This document shows, piece by piece, positions 50,186 to 59,473 of a DNA stretch of 64,000 nt (its first letter is position 1; each line of letters opens with the position of its first letter). Location: contig DASZNC010000077.1 in NCBI GenBank assembly GCA_035551615.1, forward strand, positions 1 to 64,000. The letters are read 5' to 3'. Made by a program: the position numbers and the translations under genes. The notes beneath the pieces were generated by a model. It saw nothing but the letters and a program-made list of their open reading frames with translations. It had not been told where the DNA came from and did no database searches. Source of the stretch: JAKCDU01 sp035551615 (GTDB lineage: Bacteria; Actinomycetota; Acidimicrobiia; Acidimicrobiales; Palsa-688).

Positions 50186-51247
50186 GTGACGTCTGATGCG
50201 TGCGCGACCGACGAGGCAGGGTCAGACCGCTCGCCGTTCCTGAGTGCCTGCTGGGGCAAACCGGTCTCCCACCTTCCTGTCTGGTTCATGCGCCAGGCCG
50301 GCCGGGCGCTCCCGGAGTACCGGGCCCTCCGGCAGACCGGGAGCCTGCTGGACGCCGTCCGCCAACCGGAACTGGCGGCCGAGATCACACTGCAACCGGT
50401 GCGGCGCTACGGCGTCGACGCCGCCATCCTGTTCTCCGACATCGTTGTCCCGGTCGCCGCCATCGGCTTCGGCGTCGATATCGAGCCGGGCGTCGGCCCG
50501 GTGGTACCCGAACCGTTCGCCGGTGCGCGCGACCTGGACCGGATCCGACCCCTCGAGCCCGACGTGGACATCCCCTACGTCCTGGACACGGTCCGGCTGC
50601 TCAAGCGGGAGCTCGCGGTGCCGCTCATCGGATTCGCGGGTGCTCCTTTCACCGTCGCCAGCTACCTGATCGAGGGTGGCCCGTCGCGGGATCACCTGCG
50701 CACCAAATCACTCATGTGGCAGGAACCCGCGCTCTGGGCCGAACTGCTGGACCGGCTGGCCGACCTGGCCTTGGCCACCCTGCTGGCCCAGGTCGATGCC
50801 GGTGCCTCGGCCATCCAGCTGTTCGACAGCTGGGTGGGGGCGTTGAGCCCCGACGACTACCGCCGGCACGTCCTGCCCGCGTCCCGCAAGATCATCGAGG
50901 GTCTCGAGTCCACGGGGGTGCCCAGGATCCATTTCGGCGTCGGCTCCGGTGAGCTCCTGGACCTCATGGCCACCACCGGCTGCGAGGTCGTAGGCGTGGA
51001 CTGGAAGGTGCCCTTGGACTCGGCCCGGACCCGTATCAGCCGGGACGTCACGCTGCAGGGCAACCTGGATCCGGCCGCCCTCCTCTCGGGCTGGGACATC
51101 ACGCAGGAGAAGGCCCTGGACGTCATCGAGCGGGGCGGGGGGAGCCGCCACATCTTCAACCTGGGCCACGGGGTGCTCCCCGAGACCGACCCGGAGATCC
51201 TCGAGCGGGTTGTCGCGCTCTGCCACGACGCCAACGAGCGTCCTTGA
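50186..51247 (+). CDS. hemE: uroporphyrinogen decarboxylase
   Basis: A 353-residue heme-pathway enzyme making coproporphyrinogen III. PVWFMRQAGRALPEYR is the N-terminal signature with the catalytic Arg pair, ILFSDIVVPVAAIGFGVD has the catalytic Asp, and FNLGHGVLPETDPE holds the C-terminal His. GTG at 50186 starts just ahead of the fold; the open frame to its left is antisense to the helicase gene. The stop overlaps the next gene (TTGA). Confidence 0.96.
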   Translation: MTSDACATDEAGSDRSPFLSACWGKPVSHLPVWFMRQAGRALPEYRALRQTGSLLDAVRQPELAAEITLQPVRRYGVDAAILFSDIVVPVAAIGFGVDIEPGVGPVVPEPFAGARDLDRIRPLEPDVDIPYVLDTVRLLKRELAVPLIGFAGAPFTVASYLIEGGPSRDHLRTKSLMWQEPALWAELLDRLADLALATLLAQVDAGASAIQLFDSWVGALSPDDYRRHVLPASRKIIEGLESTGVPRIHFGVGSGELLDLMATTGCEVVGVDWKVPLDSARTRISRDVTLQGNLDPAALLSGWDITQEKALDVIERGGGSRHIFNLGHGVLPETDPEILERVVALCHDANERP

Positions 51248-52608
51248 GAATCGCCATAGTCGGTGGCGGGATAGCCGGCCTGGCGGCGGCGTGGGAGTTG
51301 CGCGGCGATGCCGAGTTGACCGTCTTCGATCCGGGGCCGCTCGGCGGTCGTGTCCGGACCTCCGTGTTCGGCGGGAAGATGGTCGACGAAGGAGCGGACG
51401 CCTTCATCACCCGGGTTCCGCACGCTCTCCAACTGTGCCGGGAACTCGGGCTGACCGACCGGTTGGTGGCACCCCAGGCCGGCCGCAGCCTCCTCTGGTG
51501 GGACGGTCGGTTGCGACCTCTGCCGGCCGGCCTCGTACTCGGCGTACCTACCAGCCTGCGCGCGCTGCGCCAAGGCGGACTCCTGTCGCGGGCCGCGATC
51601 GCCCGAGTGGCGCTCGAGCCCCTGGTGCCCCGCACCCGGTCAGTCGACGACGTGAGCGTTCGGGATCTGATCAAACGTCGCTACGGCCGGCAGGTCGCCG
51701 ATCGTCTGGTGGAGCCGCTGGTCGGCGGCATCTCGGCCGGCTGGACCGGAGAGCTGGGGGCGCTCGAGGTCACCCCCCAGATCGCCGCCGCCGCTCGCGA
51801 CAACCGGAGCCTGATGCGGGCCCTCGGCCGCGTCCTGCGCGACCGGCCGGAGTCGACCGAGCCGATGTTCCAGACCCCGTTGGGCGGGATGGGTGAACTG
51901 GTCGACGCGCTCGTGACCCAACTGTCGGAGCACGGTGTCTCGTTCCGCGCCGAGGAGGTGACTGAGCTGACCGTCGGCCCGACCGGTGCGGTGACTCTCG
52001 GCCCGTTCGGTGACAGCTTCGACGGTGCCGTCCTCGCGACTCCGGCCGCCGTCAGCGCCCGACTGCTCCAGCCCGAGACGCCGTCCGGATTGGACCGGAT
52101 CGCGACCAGCTCGGTCGCCATCGTCACCGTGGCATTGGGCGGCGCCGAACTGCCGCCCGGTTTCAACGGGTTCCTCGTGCCCCGGCAGGAGAACCATCTG
52201 ATGACGGCCTGCTCCTTCGCCTCCAACAAGTGGCCGCACTGGACCGACGACGACCGCCCGCTGGTCCGCATCTCGTGCGGCCGGAGAGGGGACAACCGTT
52301 TCGCTGACCTCACCGACGACGCGCTCGTCGAGTGCCTGGTCGGCGAGTTGGGGGACGCCCTCGGCCAGAAGCCGGTCGCGGTCGAAGCCCGGGTATCACG
52401 GTGGCCCGACTCGTTCGCCCAGTATCTGGTCGGCCACACCCGACGCGGGCAGGAGATCGCCGAGGTCCTGAGGCGCACGCACCCGCACGTCCGGCTGGCC
52501 GGGGCGTCGTACTCCGGGATCGGAATCCCCGCCTGCATCGGTTCGGGACGCCAGGCGGCCGACGAACTTCGAAACGCCATCCGGTTGCGACCGCCCGTGC
52601 GACATTGA
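51244..52608 (+). CDS. hemY: protoporphyrinogen/coproporphyrinogen oxidase (HemY/CgoX type)
   Basis: A 454-residue FAD enzyme: dinucleotide motif AIVGGGIAGLAAAWEL, GPLGGRVRTSVFGG, TPLGGMGELVDAL and the C-terminal VRLAGASYSGIGIPACIGSG. Actinobacterial members mostly use the coproporphyrin route. TTG at 51244 overlaps the hemE stop (TTGA). The stop overlaps the next TTG start in the same way, so heme genes run without a break into polysaccharide genes. Confidence 0.94.
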   Translation: MRIAIVGGGIAGLAAAWELRGDAELTVFDPGPLGGRVRTSVFGGKMVDEGADAFITRVPHALQLCRELGLTDRLVAPQAGRSLLWWDGRLRPLPAGLVLGVPTSLRALRQGGLLSRAAIARVALEPLVPRTRSVDDVSVRDLIKRRYGRQVADRLVEPLVGGISAGWTGELGALEVTPQIAAAARDNRSLMRALGRVLRDRPESTEPMFQTPLGGMGELVDALVTQLSEHGVSFRAEEVTELTVGPTGAVTLGPFGDSFDGAVLATPAAVSARLLQPETPSGLDRIATSSVAIVTVALGGAELPPGFNGFLVPRQENHLMTACSFASNKWPHWTDDDRPLVRISCGRRGDNRFADLTDDALVECLVGELGDALGQKPVAVEARVSRWPDSFAQYLVGHTRRGQEIAEVLRRTHPHVRLAGASYSGIGIPACIGSGRQAADELRNAIRLRPPVRH

Positions 52609-54092
52609 CGGATCGGCCGCCGCCGACGGCTCCGACCATCGCCAACCGGCTGGCGATCGTCTGGCTTCTGGTCCCCCTCGCCGCAGTGATACCCCTCGCC
52701 GCCGGCCGTCCGACTCTCGCCGTCGCCGCCGGCGGGGCCACCGCCGTCCTTCTGGCCTCGGCCAGCCGGCCCCGGTGGGCCCTGCTGGCGCTGGCCGCGA
52801 TCTATCCGTTCCAGCTCCTGCTCCTCGCCCTGGTGCTCCACCTGGGCGCCCCTGAGAAGCTGACCCGCTACTCGGGCGAGTGGGCCGAGGTGGCGGTGGC
52901 CGGGATGGTGCTGGCGGGTATCCGGGTGTGGGTCGAGCGGCGCTCCCGTATCGAGTGGATCGACTGGTGCGGGATCGTCTATCTGGCCGTCGTCGTCGCC
53001 TACCGGTTCCTGGCCAGCACGGTGCTCCACCACGGGCCGATCAGCGCCAGCGCCCTCGACACCTCGTTGCGCAACGACACCATGTTCGTGGTGATCTTCC
53101 TGGCTGTCCGCCGGCTCGGCCCGGACCGGACTGCGAGTCGCCGGTTCGCTGCGGTCGTGTTCGCCGTCGGGTTGATCACCTCCGCCACCGCCGTCTTCGA
53201 GTACCTCCGCTCCTCCACATGGAACCACTTCGTCGTGTACGACCTCTGGACGACGGTGTACGAGGTCAAAGTGTTGGGCGTCGCCGTGCCGAACGTCGTC
53301 GATATCCGTGAGTACGACTTCCACGGCCGCCTCCTGACCGGCTCCGTGTTCCTCGATCGCCTGGCGTTCAGCCTCTATCTGGTCATGGCCATCGCCATCG
53401 GCTGCCGGTACCTGTGCGGCACAACCCGCTTTCGCTACCTGATCGGCGCCGGCACGCTCCTCATCGGCACCGGCCTCATCCTGGCCCAGAGCCGGGATGC
53501 CGTCGCCGCCGCAGTGGTGGCCGCCGTTCTGATCGTCCGACCCCTGTGGCGCGAAGGCCGGGCCCGGCGCATCAGGTTGCTGTCGGCCACCGGGCTGACC
53601 GTCGTCGTGCTGGTTCCCGTGGCCTTCGCCGTCGGGTTCGCCAGCCGCACGTCGAGCGCGCTGGCCGGCACCGATCCGTCGACCCGCCTGCACGAGTCCA
53701 GAAGCGCGTCCGGGCTGGAAGCCTTTTTGGCGTCGCCGCTCGGTCGGGGCCTCGGCACCGGCGGCACCAACGGGACCCGCTTCGGGATCAGTGGCACGAT
53801 CGTCAACGAGGACAGCTATCTCCAGATCGCCAACGAGACCGGGATCCTGTCCCTGCTCCCCTTCGTCGCCCTGACCATCACCGGCATCGTCATGCTGATC
53901 CGCCGGGCCCGGGCGCCGGACCAACCGGATCTGCCGTACGCCTGGCAAGGAGCGTTCCTGGGGCTCAGTCTGGCCTGCCTGGGCCTGACCGTATGGCTCG
54001 AGCTCCCGGTCGCCGTGACCGCCTGGATGGGGCTCGGTCTGAGCTTGCCGGTCGTCGTCTCGAGGAGGGAAGCAGTTGCCGCTTCCGTCTAG
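52605..54092 (+). CDS. O-antigen ligase (WaaL)-like membrane protein
   Basis: A 495-residue protein with about ten transmembrane segments. The large extracytoplasmic loop near residues 330-420 contains LAQSRDAVAAAVVA and, later, GRGLGTGGTNGTRFGISG and NEDSYLQIANETG, the Wzy_C-like pattern in which an essential His or Arg transfers the sugar chain. It would join or polymerise lipid-linked glycan outside the membrane. TTG start at 52605 overlaps hemY (TTGA). Confidence 0.83.
   Translation: MTDRPPPTAPTIANRLAIVWLLVPLAAVIPLAAGRPTLAVAAGGATAVLLASASRPRWALLALAAIYPFQLLLLALVLHLGAPEKLTRYSGEWAEVAVAGMVLAGIRVWVERRSRIEWIDWCGIVYLAVVVAYRFLASTVLHHGPISASALDTSLRNDTMFVVIFLAVRRLGPDRTASRRFAAVVFAVGLITSATAVFEYLRSSTWNHFVVYDLWTTVYEVKVLGVAVPNVVDIREYDFHGRLLTGSVFLDRLAFSLYLVMAIAIGCRYLCGTTRFRYLIGAGTLLIGTGLILAQSRDAVAAAVVAAVLIVRPLWREGRARRIRLLSATGLTVVVLVPVAFAVGFASRTSSALAGTDPSTRLHESRSASGLEAFLASPLGRGLGTGGTNGTRFGISGTIVNEDSYLQIANETGILSLLPFVALTITGIVMLIRRARAPDQPDLPYAWQGAFLGLSLACLGLTVWLELPVAVTAWMGLGLSLPVVVSRREAVAASV
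54063..54070 (+). promoter_or_regulatory. strong ribosome-binding site deciding a TTG start
   Basis: AGGAGGGA lies 5 nt before TTG 54076, inside the end of the ligase gene, and fixes the glycosyltransferase start within the preceding coding sequence (17-nt overlap). Confidence 0.7.
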
Positions 54093-55035
54093 TCCGCCGG
54101 CTGTGACCGTGGTCATCCCGACGCACAATCGGCGGGCGTTCGTTGTCGAAGCTGCGCTCAGCGCCCTGACGTCGAGCGCCACCGGACGGGTGCTGGTCGT
54201 GGACGACGGCTCCGCGGACGGCACGGCCGAGCTGATCCGGGCGTTGGACCATCCGAAGGTCGACCTTGTCAGGCGGGACGTCCCGTCCGGTGGCTCCGCC
54301 GCCCGCAATGCCGGCCTCGAGCTCTGCGAGACGGAGACGGTGCTGTTCCTCGACGATGACGACCGCCTGACCACGAATGCAGTGGATCTCCTGGCCGCCG
54401 CCCTGGCCCGGTGCCCCGAGGCGGCCGGCGCCGCCGGTTCCTACCGCGTCATGGGCCGGGTCGGTGGCCCGGTCCCACTCGGTCCCAGGCTCCATGTCAC
54501 GCGGCCGGTGTGGCCAGAGCTCCTGTTCGGCTGGAACATGCCGCCCGGCACCGTGCTCTGGCGCACCGACGTGGTCCGAGAGATCGGCGGCTGGAACGAG
54601 GACCTGCGGAGCTCCGAGGATCGCGATCTCAATCTCCGCGCCTATCCCCGGCCCTTCGTCCTTCTGCCGGAAACGGTCATGGAGTACCGCGTCCACCCCA
54701 ACCAGGTGACGTCGGTCGATCGCTGGGCCGAACACCACGAGCGGATGCGGGCGTTCGTGGCCGACCTCTCCGACGTCGACCGCCGTCGCGGCCAGGTCAT
54801 CCTCGACCTGGCGGCCCGGGCCCGCACTGCGGTGCCGGGCTACGAGGCGGGCGACTTCCGGCCGGCGCGCCGGCTCTTCACCCAGGCTCTGCATCCGTCC
54901 CTGGGACTGTTGACGTCCCCGATCCTCGGCCCCTGGCTCCTGGCCATGGCCACGAAGTCGGCGGTCCTCGGCGCCTTCCCACCGGTCCTGGCTGACGCCG
55001 TGCGCCACCGCCGTCGGTCAGAGCAGGTCGGGTAA
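54076..55035 (+). CDS. family 2 glycosyltransferase
   Basis: A 319-residue GT-A enzyme: VTVVIPTHNRRAFVVEAAL, VDDGSADGTAEL, LFLDDDDRLT (DxD) and WNEDLRSSEDRDLNLRA (the ED base region). The C-terminal 90 residues are helical, without clear membrane segments. TTG at 54076 has a strong AGGAGGGA site. The 3' end overlaps wzm by 18 nt (convergent). It likely adds a sugar to the surface polysaccharide. Confidence 0.88.
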   Translation: MPLPSSPPAVTVVIPTHNRRAFVVEAALSALTSSATGRVLVVDDGSADGTAELIRALDHPKVDLVRRDVPSGGSAARNAGLELCETETVLFLDDDDRLTTNAVDLLAAALARCPEAAGAAGSYRVMGRVGGPVPLGPRLHVTRPVWPELLFGWNMPPGTVLWRTDVVREIGGWNEDLRSSEDRDLNLRAYPRPFVLLPETVMEYRVHPNQVTSVDRWAEHHERMRAFVADLSDVDRRRGQVILDLAARARTAVPGYEAGDFRPARRLFTQALHPSLGLLTSPILGPWLLAMATKSAVLGAFPPVLADAVRHRRRSEQVG

Positions 55036-55815
55036 CCGCCCCTCGATGCTGCCGCAGTAGAGCGAGGCGGCTACCAGAACCCCGACGCCGATCCCGAACG
55101 AGGCGAGCAGCAGGATCCCGCTCGGCCAGTGCCCGTACAGCACCGCCTGGCGGACCGCGCCGATGACGTGGGTCAACGGGTTCAGGCTGTAGAAGGCCGA
55201 CCACTTGTGGCCGCCCTGGCTGGTCGGATACATCACCGGGGTGGCGACGAAACCCACCTGGATGAGAAGCGGTATGACGAAGCGCAGGTCCCTGACCAGC
55301 GCGCCGAAGACGGCGAAGAAGACCACGACCCCTTCGACCACCAGGACCAACGCCGCGAACAGGGGGATGAGGCCGAGCACGGCCAGGTGGAGGCCACCCT
55401 GTACGCACAGCTGGAGCACGAGCAGGACGACGGTGCTGATGCACAGGTCGACGACCATGACCCCACCGGCGGCGAGCGGGACGATCTCGCGGGGGAAGTA
55501 CACCTGCTTGATGACGCCGGCCGAGGCGGCCAACGAGTTGGTCCCCCACAGGAGGGCGTTGGAGATGAACGTCCACGGCGCCAGGCCGCAGTAGGCGAAC
55601 ACGGCGTAGTTGGCACCGGGCACCCGGACGTGGAGCACGTTGACGAAGACGAACCCGTAGAAGAGCAACAGGAGGGCGGGCTGCAACAGGGCCCACCCCA
55701 CCCCCAGCGCGCTCTGCCGGTACCTGACCAGGAAGTCCCGCCGTATCCATTGCAGGAGCAACCACCGTCGCGACCAGACGGTGTTCAGTCTGAGATGGAC
55801 CGCCGTGACCCCCAC
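55018..55815 (-). CDS. wzm: ABC-2 polysaccharide export permease (Wzm/TagG-like)
   Basis: A 265-residue permease with six transmembrane segments: WIRRDFLVRYRQSALGVGWALLQP is the signature cytoplasmic helix, and later FREIVPLAAG-like PREIVPLAAG and FYSLNPLTHVIGAVRQAVLYG. It pairs with the Wzt ATPase encoded 1.6 kb away on the other strand. The start is taken as GTG 55815. Only 18 bp separate it from the divergent fusion-protein gene, so promoters overlap. Confidence 0.89.
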   Translation of the reverse strand: MGVTAVHLRLNTVWSRRWLLLQWIRRDFLVRYRQSALGVGWALLQPALLLLFYGFVFVNVLHVRVPGANYAVFAYCGLAPWTFISNALLWGTNSLAASAGVIKQVYFPREIVPLAAGGVMVVDLCISTVVLLVLQLCVQGGLHLAVLGLIPLFAALVLVVEGVVVFFAVFGALVRDLRFVIPLLIQVGFVATPVMYPTSQGGHKWSAFYSLNPLTHVIGAVRQAVLYGHWPSGILLLASFGIGVGVLVAASLYCGSIEGRLPDLL

Positions 55816-55833
55816 TGGACAATAATCGCAGGA

Positions 55834-57384
55834 ATGGCCGAGACCCCGGGTGCTCACGGCTGGAAACAGCGCACCATCCAACTGGCCGGTCGTACCCGGG
55901 ACCGCGTCCCGGCCGTCGCCGGTTGGATCGACCGGGCCGAAGCCGTCTCGGTCCGACTGGCCAACCTTCGGCGGTGGAGCGACGTGGATGCCCGGTCCTT
56001 CCGGGCGGACACCGAGTTGGCGCTCGCCCTGTCCGAACCGCCCGTGGAACCTCTGCTCCATCCGGGCACGCGGACCACCCAGCGGTGCTCGCGGATGGGC
56101 GACCCGCCCGCCGTCATCTGTTCCATGGGCACCGGCCCCCACATCCCCCTGCTGGCCGTTTCCGCGCCCACGTTGCTGGACTACGGCGAGCGTCACGGAT
56201 GGGACGTCGTGCTCAGCACCGAGACCTGGCTGGCCGAGGATCGGCCGGCCTCATGGGGCAAGCTCAAGCTGATCGAGGCCCTGCTCGACGAATACGAGCT
56301 GGTGTGGTGGCTGGACGCCGACGCCCTGATCATCGATCGATGGACCGACATCCGCCGGGACCTGGCCCCCGAACGTGATCTCTACCTGGTGGAGCACATG
56401 TTCCCGAGCCCCAGCTCCTTCGCCGCCAGCGCCGGCGTGATGGTGTGGCGCTCGACCGACTGGAGCCGTCAGTTCGTCCGTCAGATGTGGGCCGACGAGC
56501 AGTATGCCTACGACTATCCGTGGGAGAACGGCACCCTTCTCACTGCCCTCGGGTATTCGGTGACCCCGGCCTTCCTCCACTTGAACCCCACCCCCCTCAT
56601 GGCCCGGGTCGGGCTGTTGCCGAGGGATTGGAACAGCGTGTGGCTGGACCCGTCGGAGTCGCCCAAGGTGCACCACCACGGCGGCGGCAGCACCGTTGCC
56701 GAGCGACGCGCGTTCATGCTCGGCGATTTGGCCCGCAGCCGCCAGGGCCGGCCGCCCGAACTCGAGGCCCCGCCCGGCGTCGATCTCCCGTCCGGGCGGA
56801 ACGGCTACCTGACCGACGCCGTGCCGTCGTTCTGGCGCGATGAGTTGCCGTACCTCCTGAATGAGCGCGGGCTGATCGGGGTGGGAGCGGAGGTCGGCGT
56901 GTACGCGGCCGAGTTCTCGGCCCGCCTGCTCACTCTGTGGCCGGGCTCCCGGTTGATCTCGATCGACCCGTGGCTCCACTCCGACGACTACAAGGACGTC
57001 AGCAACCCCGACCAGGGCGGGTTCGATGCGTTGTACACGGCCGCCCAGCGCCGCCTCGAACGGTTCGCCGACCGCAGTGATATCTGGCGGATGACGAGCG
57101 CCCAGGCCGCCGGCAAGGTGGCCGACGGTTCGTTGGACTTCGTCTACATCGATGCCCGCCATGACGAGCGGTCGGCCCGGGAGGACATCGATCTGTGGTT
57201 TCCCAAGGTGCGCCCGGGCGGCATCCTGGCCGGCCACGACTACCTCGATGGCGAACGCCCGGAAGGCCTGTTCGGCGTGAAGTCGGCCGTCGACCGCTTC
57301 GTCCGGGATCGGGGCCTGCGCCTTCACCTCACCGCCGAACCGGTGTTCCCGTCATGGATCGTCGAGGTGCCTCCCCCCAATTGA
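55834..57384 (+). CDS. glycosyltransferase (GT34-like) - methyltransferase fusion
   Basis: A 516-residue two-domain protein. Residues 60-300 resemble galactosyl/mannosyltransferases of the GMA12/MNN10 type: ASWGKLKLIEALLDEYELVWWLDADALIIDRW gives a DxD-like motif, and HHHGGGST lies later. Residues 320-516 are a class I SAM methyltransferase (GAEVGVYAAEFSARLL, ISIDPWLHSDD, DFVYIDARHDE, LAGHDYLDG). The stop overlaps wzt (TTGA). A sugar transferase plus methyltransferase next to a Wzt with a binding domain suggests chain capping. Confidence 0.85.
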   Translation: MAETPGAHGWKQRTIQLAGRTRDRVPAVAGWIDRAEAVSVRLANLRRWSDVDARSFRADTELALALSEPPVEPLLHPGTRTTQRCSRMGDPPAVICSMGTGPHIPLLAVSAPTLLDYGERHGWDVVLSTETWLAEDRPASWGKLKLIEALLDEYELVWWLDADALIIDRWTDIRRDLAPERDLYLVEHMFPSPSSFAASAGVMVWRSTDWSRQFVRQMWADEQYAYDYPWENGTLLTALGYSVTPAFLHLNPTPLMARVGLLPRDWNSVWLDPSESPKVHHHGGGSTVAERRAFMLGDLARSRQGRPPELEAPPGVDLPSGRNGYLTDAVPSFWRDELPYLLNERGLIGVGAEVGVYAAEFSARLLTLWPGSRLISIDPWLHSDDYKDVSNPDQGGFDALYTAAQRRLERFADRSDIWRMTSAQAAGKVADGSLDFVYIDARHDERSAREDIDLWFPKVRPGGILAGHDYLDGERPEGLFGVKSAVDRFVRDRGLRLHLTAEPVFPSWIVEVPPPN

Positions 57385-58544
57385 GCCCGAGCGTGGTCAG
57401 GTTCGAGAACGTCTCGAAGAGATACCGGCGGGGGGCCGAGCGCCTGAATCTGAGGGCGGCCATCCCGTGGGGGTGGGGGGAGCCACCGGTCGGAAACGAC
57501 CATTGGGCCCTGCACGAGGTGAGCTTCGAGCTCGAGGGGGGCGGCAGCATCGGCATCATCGGACCCAACGGGGCGGGCAAGTCGACCGCCCTGAAGTTGA
57601 TCGCCCGGATCATCGCGCCGACCGCCGGCGGGGTCACCGTGGCCGGCCGGACGGCCTCGCTCATCGAGCTCGGGGCCGGGTTCCATCTGGACCTGACGGG
57701 GCGGGAGAACATCGACTTCTCGGCGGCGGTACTCGGCATACATCCGAAGGTGCTGCGCGCCCGCCTGGACGCCATCATCGACTTCGCCGGCATCGGGGCC
57801 TACCTGGACACGCCGGTCAAGCGGTACAGCTCCGGGATGTTGGCCCGCTTGGGCTTTGCCGTGGCCAGCCACGTCGACGCCGACATCCTCGTGCTCGACG
57901 AAGTGCTGGCGGTGGGCGACGCCGCGTTCCAGCGGCGGTGCCACGACCGGATCCGCGAGCTACGCCAAGGGGGCGCCGCACTGATCTACGTGACGCACGC
58001 CCTGCCGACGGTTCCCATGCTGTGCGACACCGCTCTGCTGCTGGTGAACGGCCGGGTGCAGGCACGTGGCGCGCCGGAGGAGGTCCTGGTCGCCTACGAA
58101 CGCCACCAGGCCGACGGGACGGACGGTCCGGTCGACGGCGAGGTCCCGTTCCACGCCCGTCTGTCGAACCCGGAGATCGCTCCGGGCGAGGACCTCGAGG
58201 TCCTACTCGAATTGAAGCTGCCGACCGGGTTTCCCGACGGCCATGTCCTGCTCGCCGTTCGGGATGCCCGCCGTCAGGTCGTTTTCGCATCCTCCTCGGA
58301 AGAGTTGGTGCGCTTCGATCAACCAGGCCGGTGGCAGACGTCATGCCGATTGGCCCGGCTCGACCTGCAGCCCGGCCACTACGACCTCGAGATCGGATTC
58401 TTCGGGGATGCTGCGGCGCCCGCACTCGATTCCATGCGCAGCCTGACGTTCACGGTCAAAGGACAGATCCCGGGGCCCGGATACGGTCCCATGAAAGTCG
58501 ATTGCGAATGGCTGGGCCATGCCATCGGCCGGGACGGGGACTGA
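57381..58544 (+). CDS. wzt: ABC polysaccharide export ATPase with C-terminal carbohydrate-binding domain (Wzt)
   Basis: A 387-residue protein. The ATPase has Walker A GPNGAGKST, signature YSSGMLARLGFAVA and Walker B ILVLDEVLAVGD, as in Wzt/TagH. Residues about 245-387 form a beta-sandwich (DLEVLLELKLP, VVFASSSEELV, PGHYDLEIGFFG) like the Wzt-C domain that recognises the chain terminus. TTG 57381 overlaps the fusion gene; ATG 57354 is an alternative start. Confidence 0.92.
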   Translation: MSPSVVRFENVSKRYRRGAERLNLRAAIPWGWGEPPVGNDHWALHEVSFELEGGGSIGIIGPNGAGKSTALKLIARIIAPTAGGVTVAGRTASLIELGAGFHLDLTGRENIDFSAAVLGIHPKVLRARLDAIIDFAGIGAYLDTPVKRYSSGMLARLGFAVASHVDADILVLDEVLAVGDAAFQRRCHDRIRELRQGGAALIYVTHALPTVPMLCDTALLLVNGRVQARGAPEEVLVAYERHQADGTDGPVDGEVPFHARLSNPEIAPGEDLEVLLELKLPTGFPDGHVLLAVRDARRQVVFASSSEELVRFDQPGRWQTSCRLARLDLQPGHYDLEIGFFGDAAAPALDSMRSLTFTVKGQIPGPGYGPMKVDCEWLGHAIGRDGD

Positions 58545-58552
58545 CCGGTCGC

Positions 58553-59461
58553 ATGGGTGCGCGACCGGACAAACCGAAGGTGACCGTCATCATCCCGGTA
58601 GCCGGGCACCAACCGGAGTTGGACGACCAGCTGGTCGCCGTTCACCGGAACCGCTACGACGGCTGGTGGGAGCTGCTGCTGGTGGACAACGGAGCCGACC
58701 GGTCGACCCGCTCGAAGATCGAGGAGTGGGCACAGTGCTCGGATCAGGTGAGGGTGGTCCGAGCCGTGGATCGACCGGGCATTACGTATGCCCGCAACCA
58801 GGGCGCCGCCGCTGCTCGTGGCGAACTGCTGGTGTTCTGCGACGCCGACGATCTGGTGGACGACGGATGGATCGGAAGCCTGACGGTGGCCGCCTCGGTC
58901 GCCGACATGGTGGGCGGTCGGGTGGACACCGAGGTGCTCAATGACGCCACCACCCGCGCCTGGCGGCCGTCACCGACGGCGAACGGGCTGCCCGTAGGCC
59001 TCGATTTCCTGCCCCACGTGGTCGGCGCCAACTTCGCCATTTGGAAAGACGTCTACGACCGGGTGGGCGGGTGCGACGAAGGCTTCCGGGCCGGCGACGA
59101 CGTGGATCTGTCGTGGCGGGTGCAGTTGACCGGCGGGACGATCGCCTATGCCGCTGATGCGGTCGTCCACTACCGGCTCAGGCACGGGCTCAGGAACCTC
59201 GAGCGCCAGATGTTCGCCTACGGCATAGGAGCCGCCCTCCTGTACCGGAAGTTCGGTTCTCAGGGGGCCCGACGGCTGGCCGGCCTCGACCACGTCAAGT
59301 ACTGGATCCGGCTTCTGGCCCGCGCCCCGGTCGCGCTGTCCCGGGCATCGACGAGAGGCGATTGGCTCCGCCAGTTCGCGTTCGACACCGGCCGCCTGTA
59401 CGGGTACCGGCACGGACCGTACCGGGCTGCGCCACGGGTCGACCCAGAATCGGTGTCCTAG
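58553..59461 (+). CDS. family 2 glycosyltransferase
   Basis: A 302-residue enzyme: KVTVIIPVAGHQPELDDQL, LLVDNGADRSTRSK, GITYARNQGAAAARGELLVFCDADDLVDDGW (DxD) and GGCDEGFRAGDDVDLSWR as the acceptor region. Basic C-terminal helices may touch the membrane. ATG 58553 is 8 nt after the wzt stop. Same direction as the neighbours, so part of the polysaccharide operon. Confidence 0.88.
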   Translation: MGARPDKPKVTVIIPVAGHQPELDDQLVAVHRNRYDGWWELLLVDNGADRSTRSKIEEWAQCSDQVRVVRAVDRPGITYARNQGAAAARGELLVFCDADDLVDDGWIGSLTVAASVADMVGGRVDTEVLNDATTRAWRPSPTANGLPVGLDFLPHVVGANFAIWKDVYDRVGGCDEGFRAGDDVDLSWRVQLTGGTIAYAADAVVHYRLRHGLRNLERQMFAYGIGAALLYRKFGSQGARRLAGLDHVKYWIRLLARAPVALSRASTRGDWLRQFAFDTGRLYGYRHGPYRAAPRVDPESVS

Positions 59462-59473
59462 GCTCGGTCGCTC

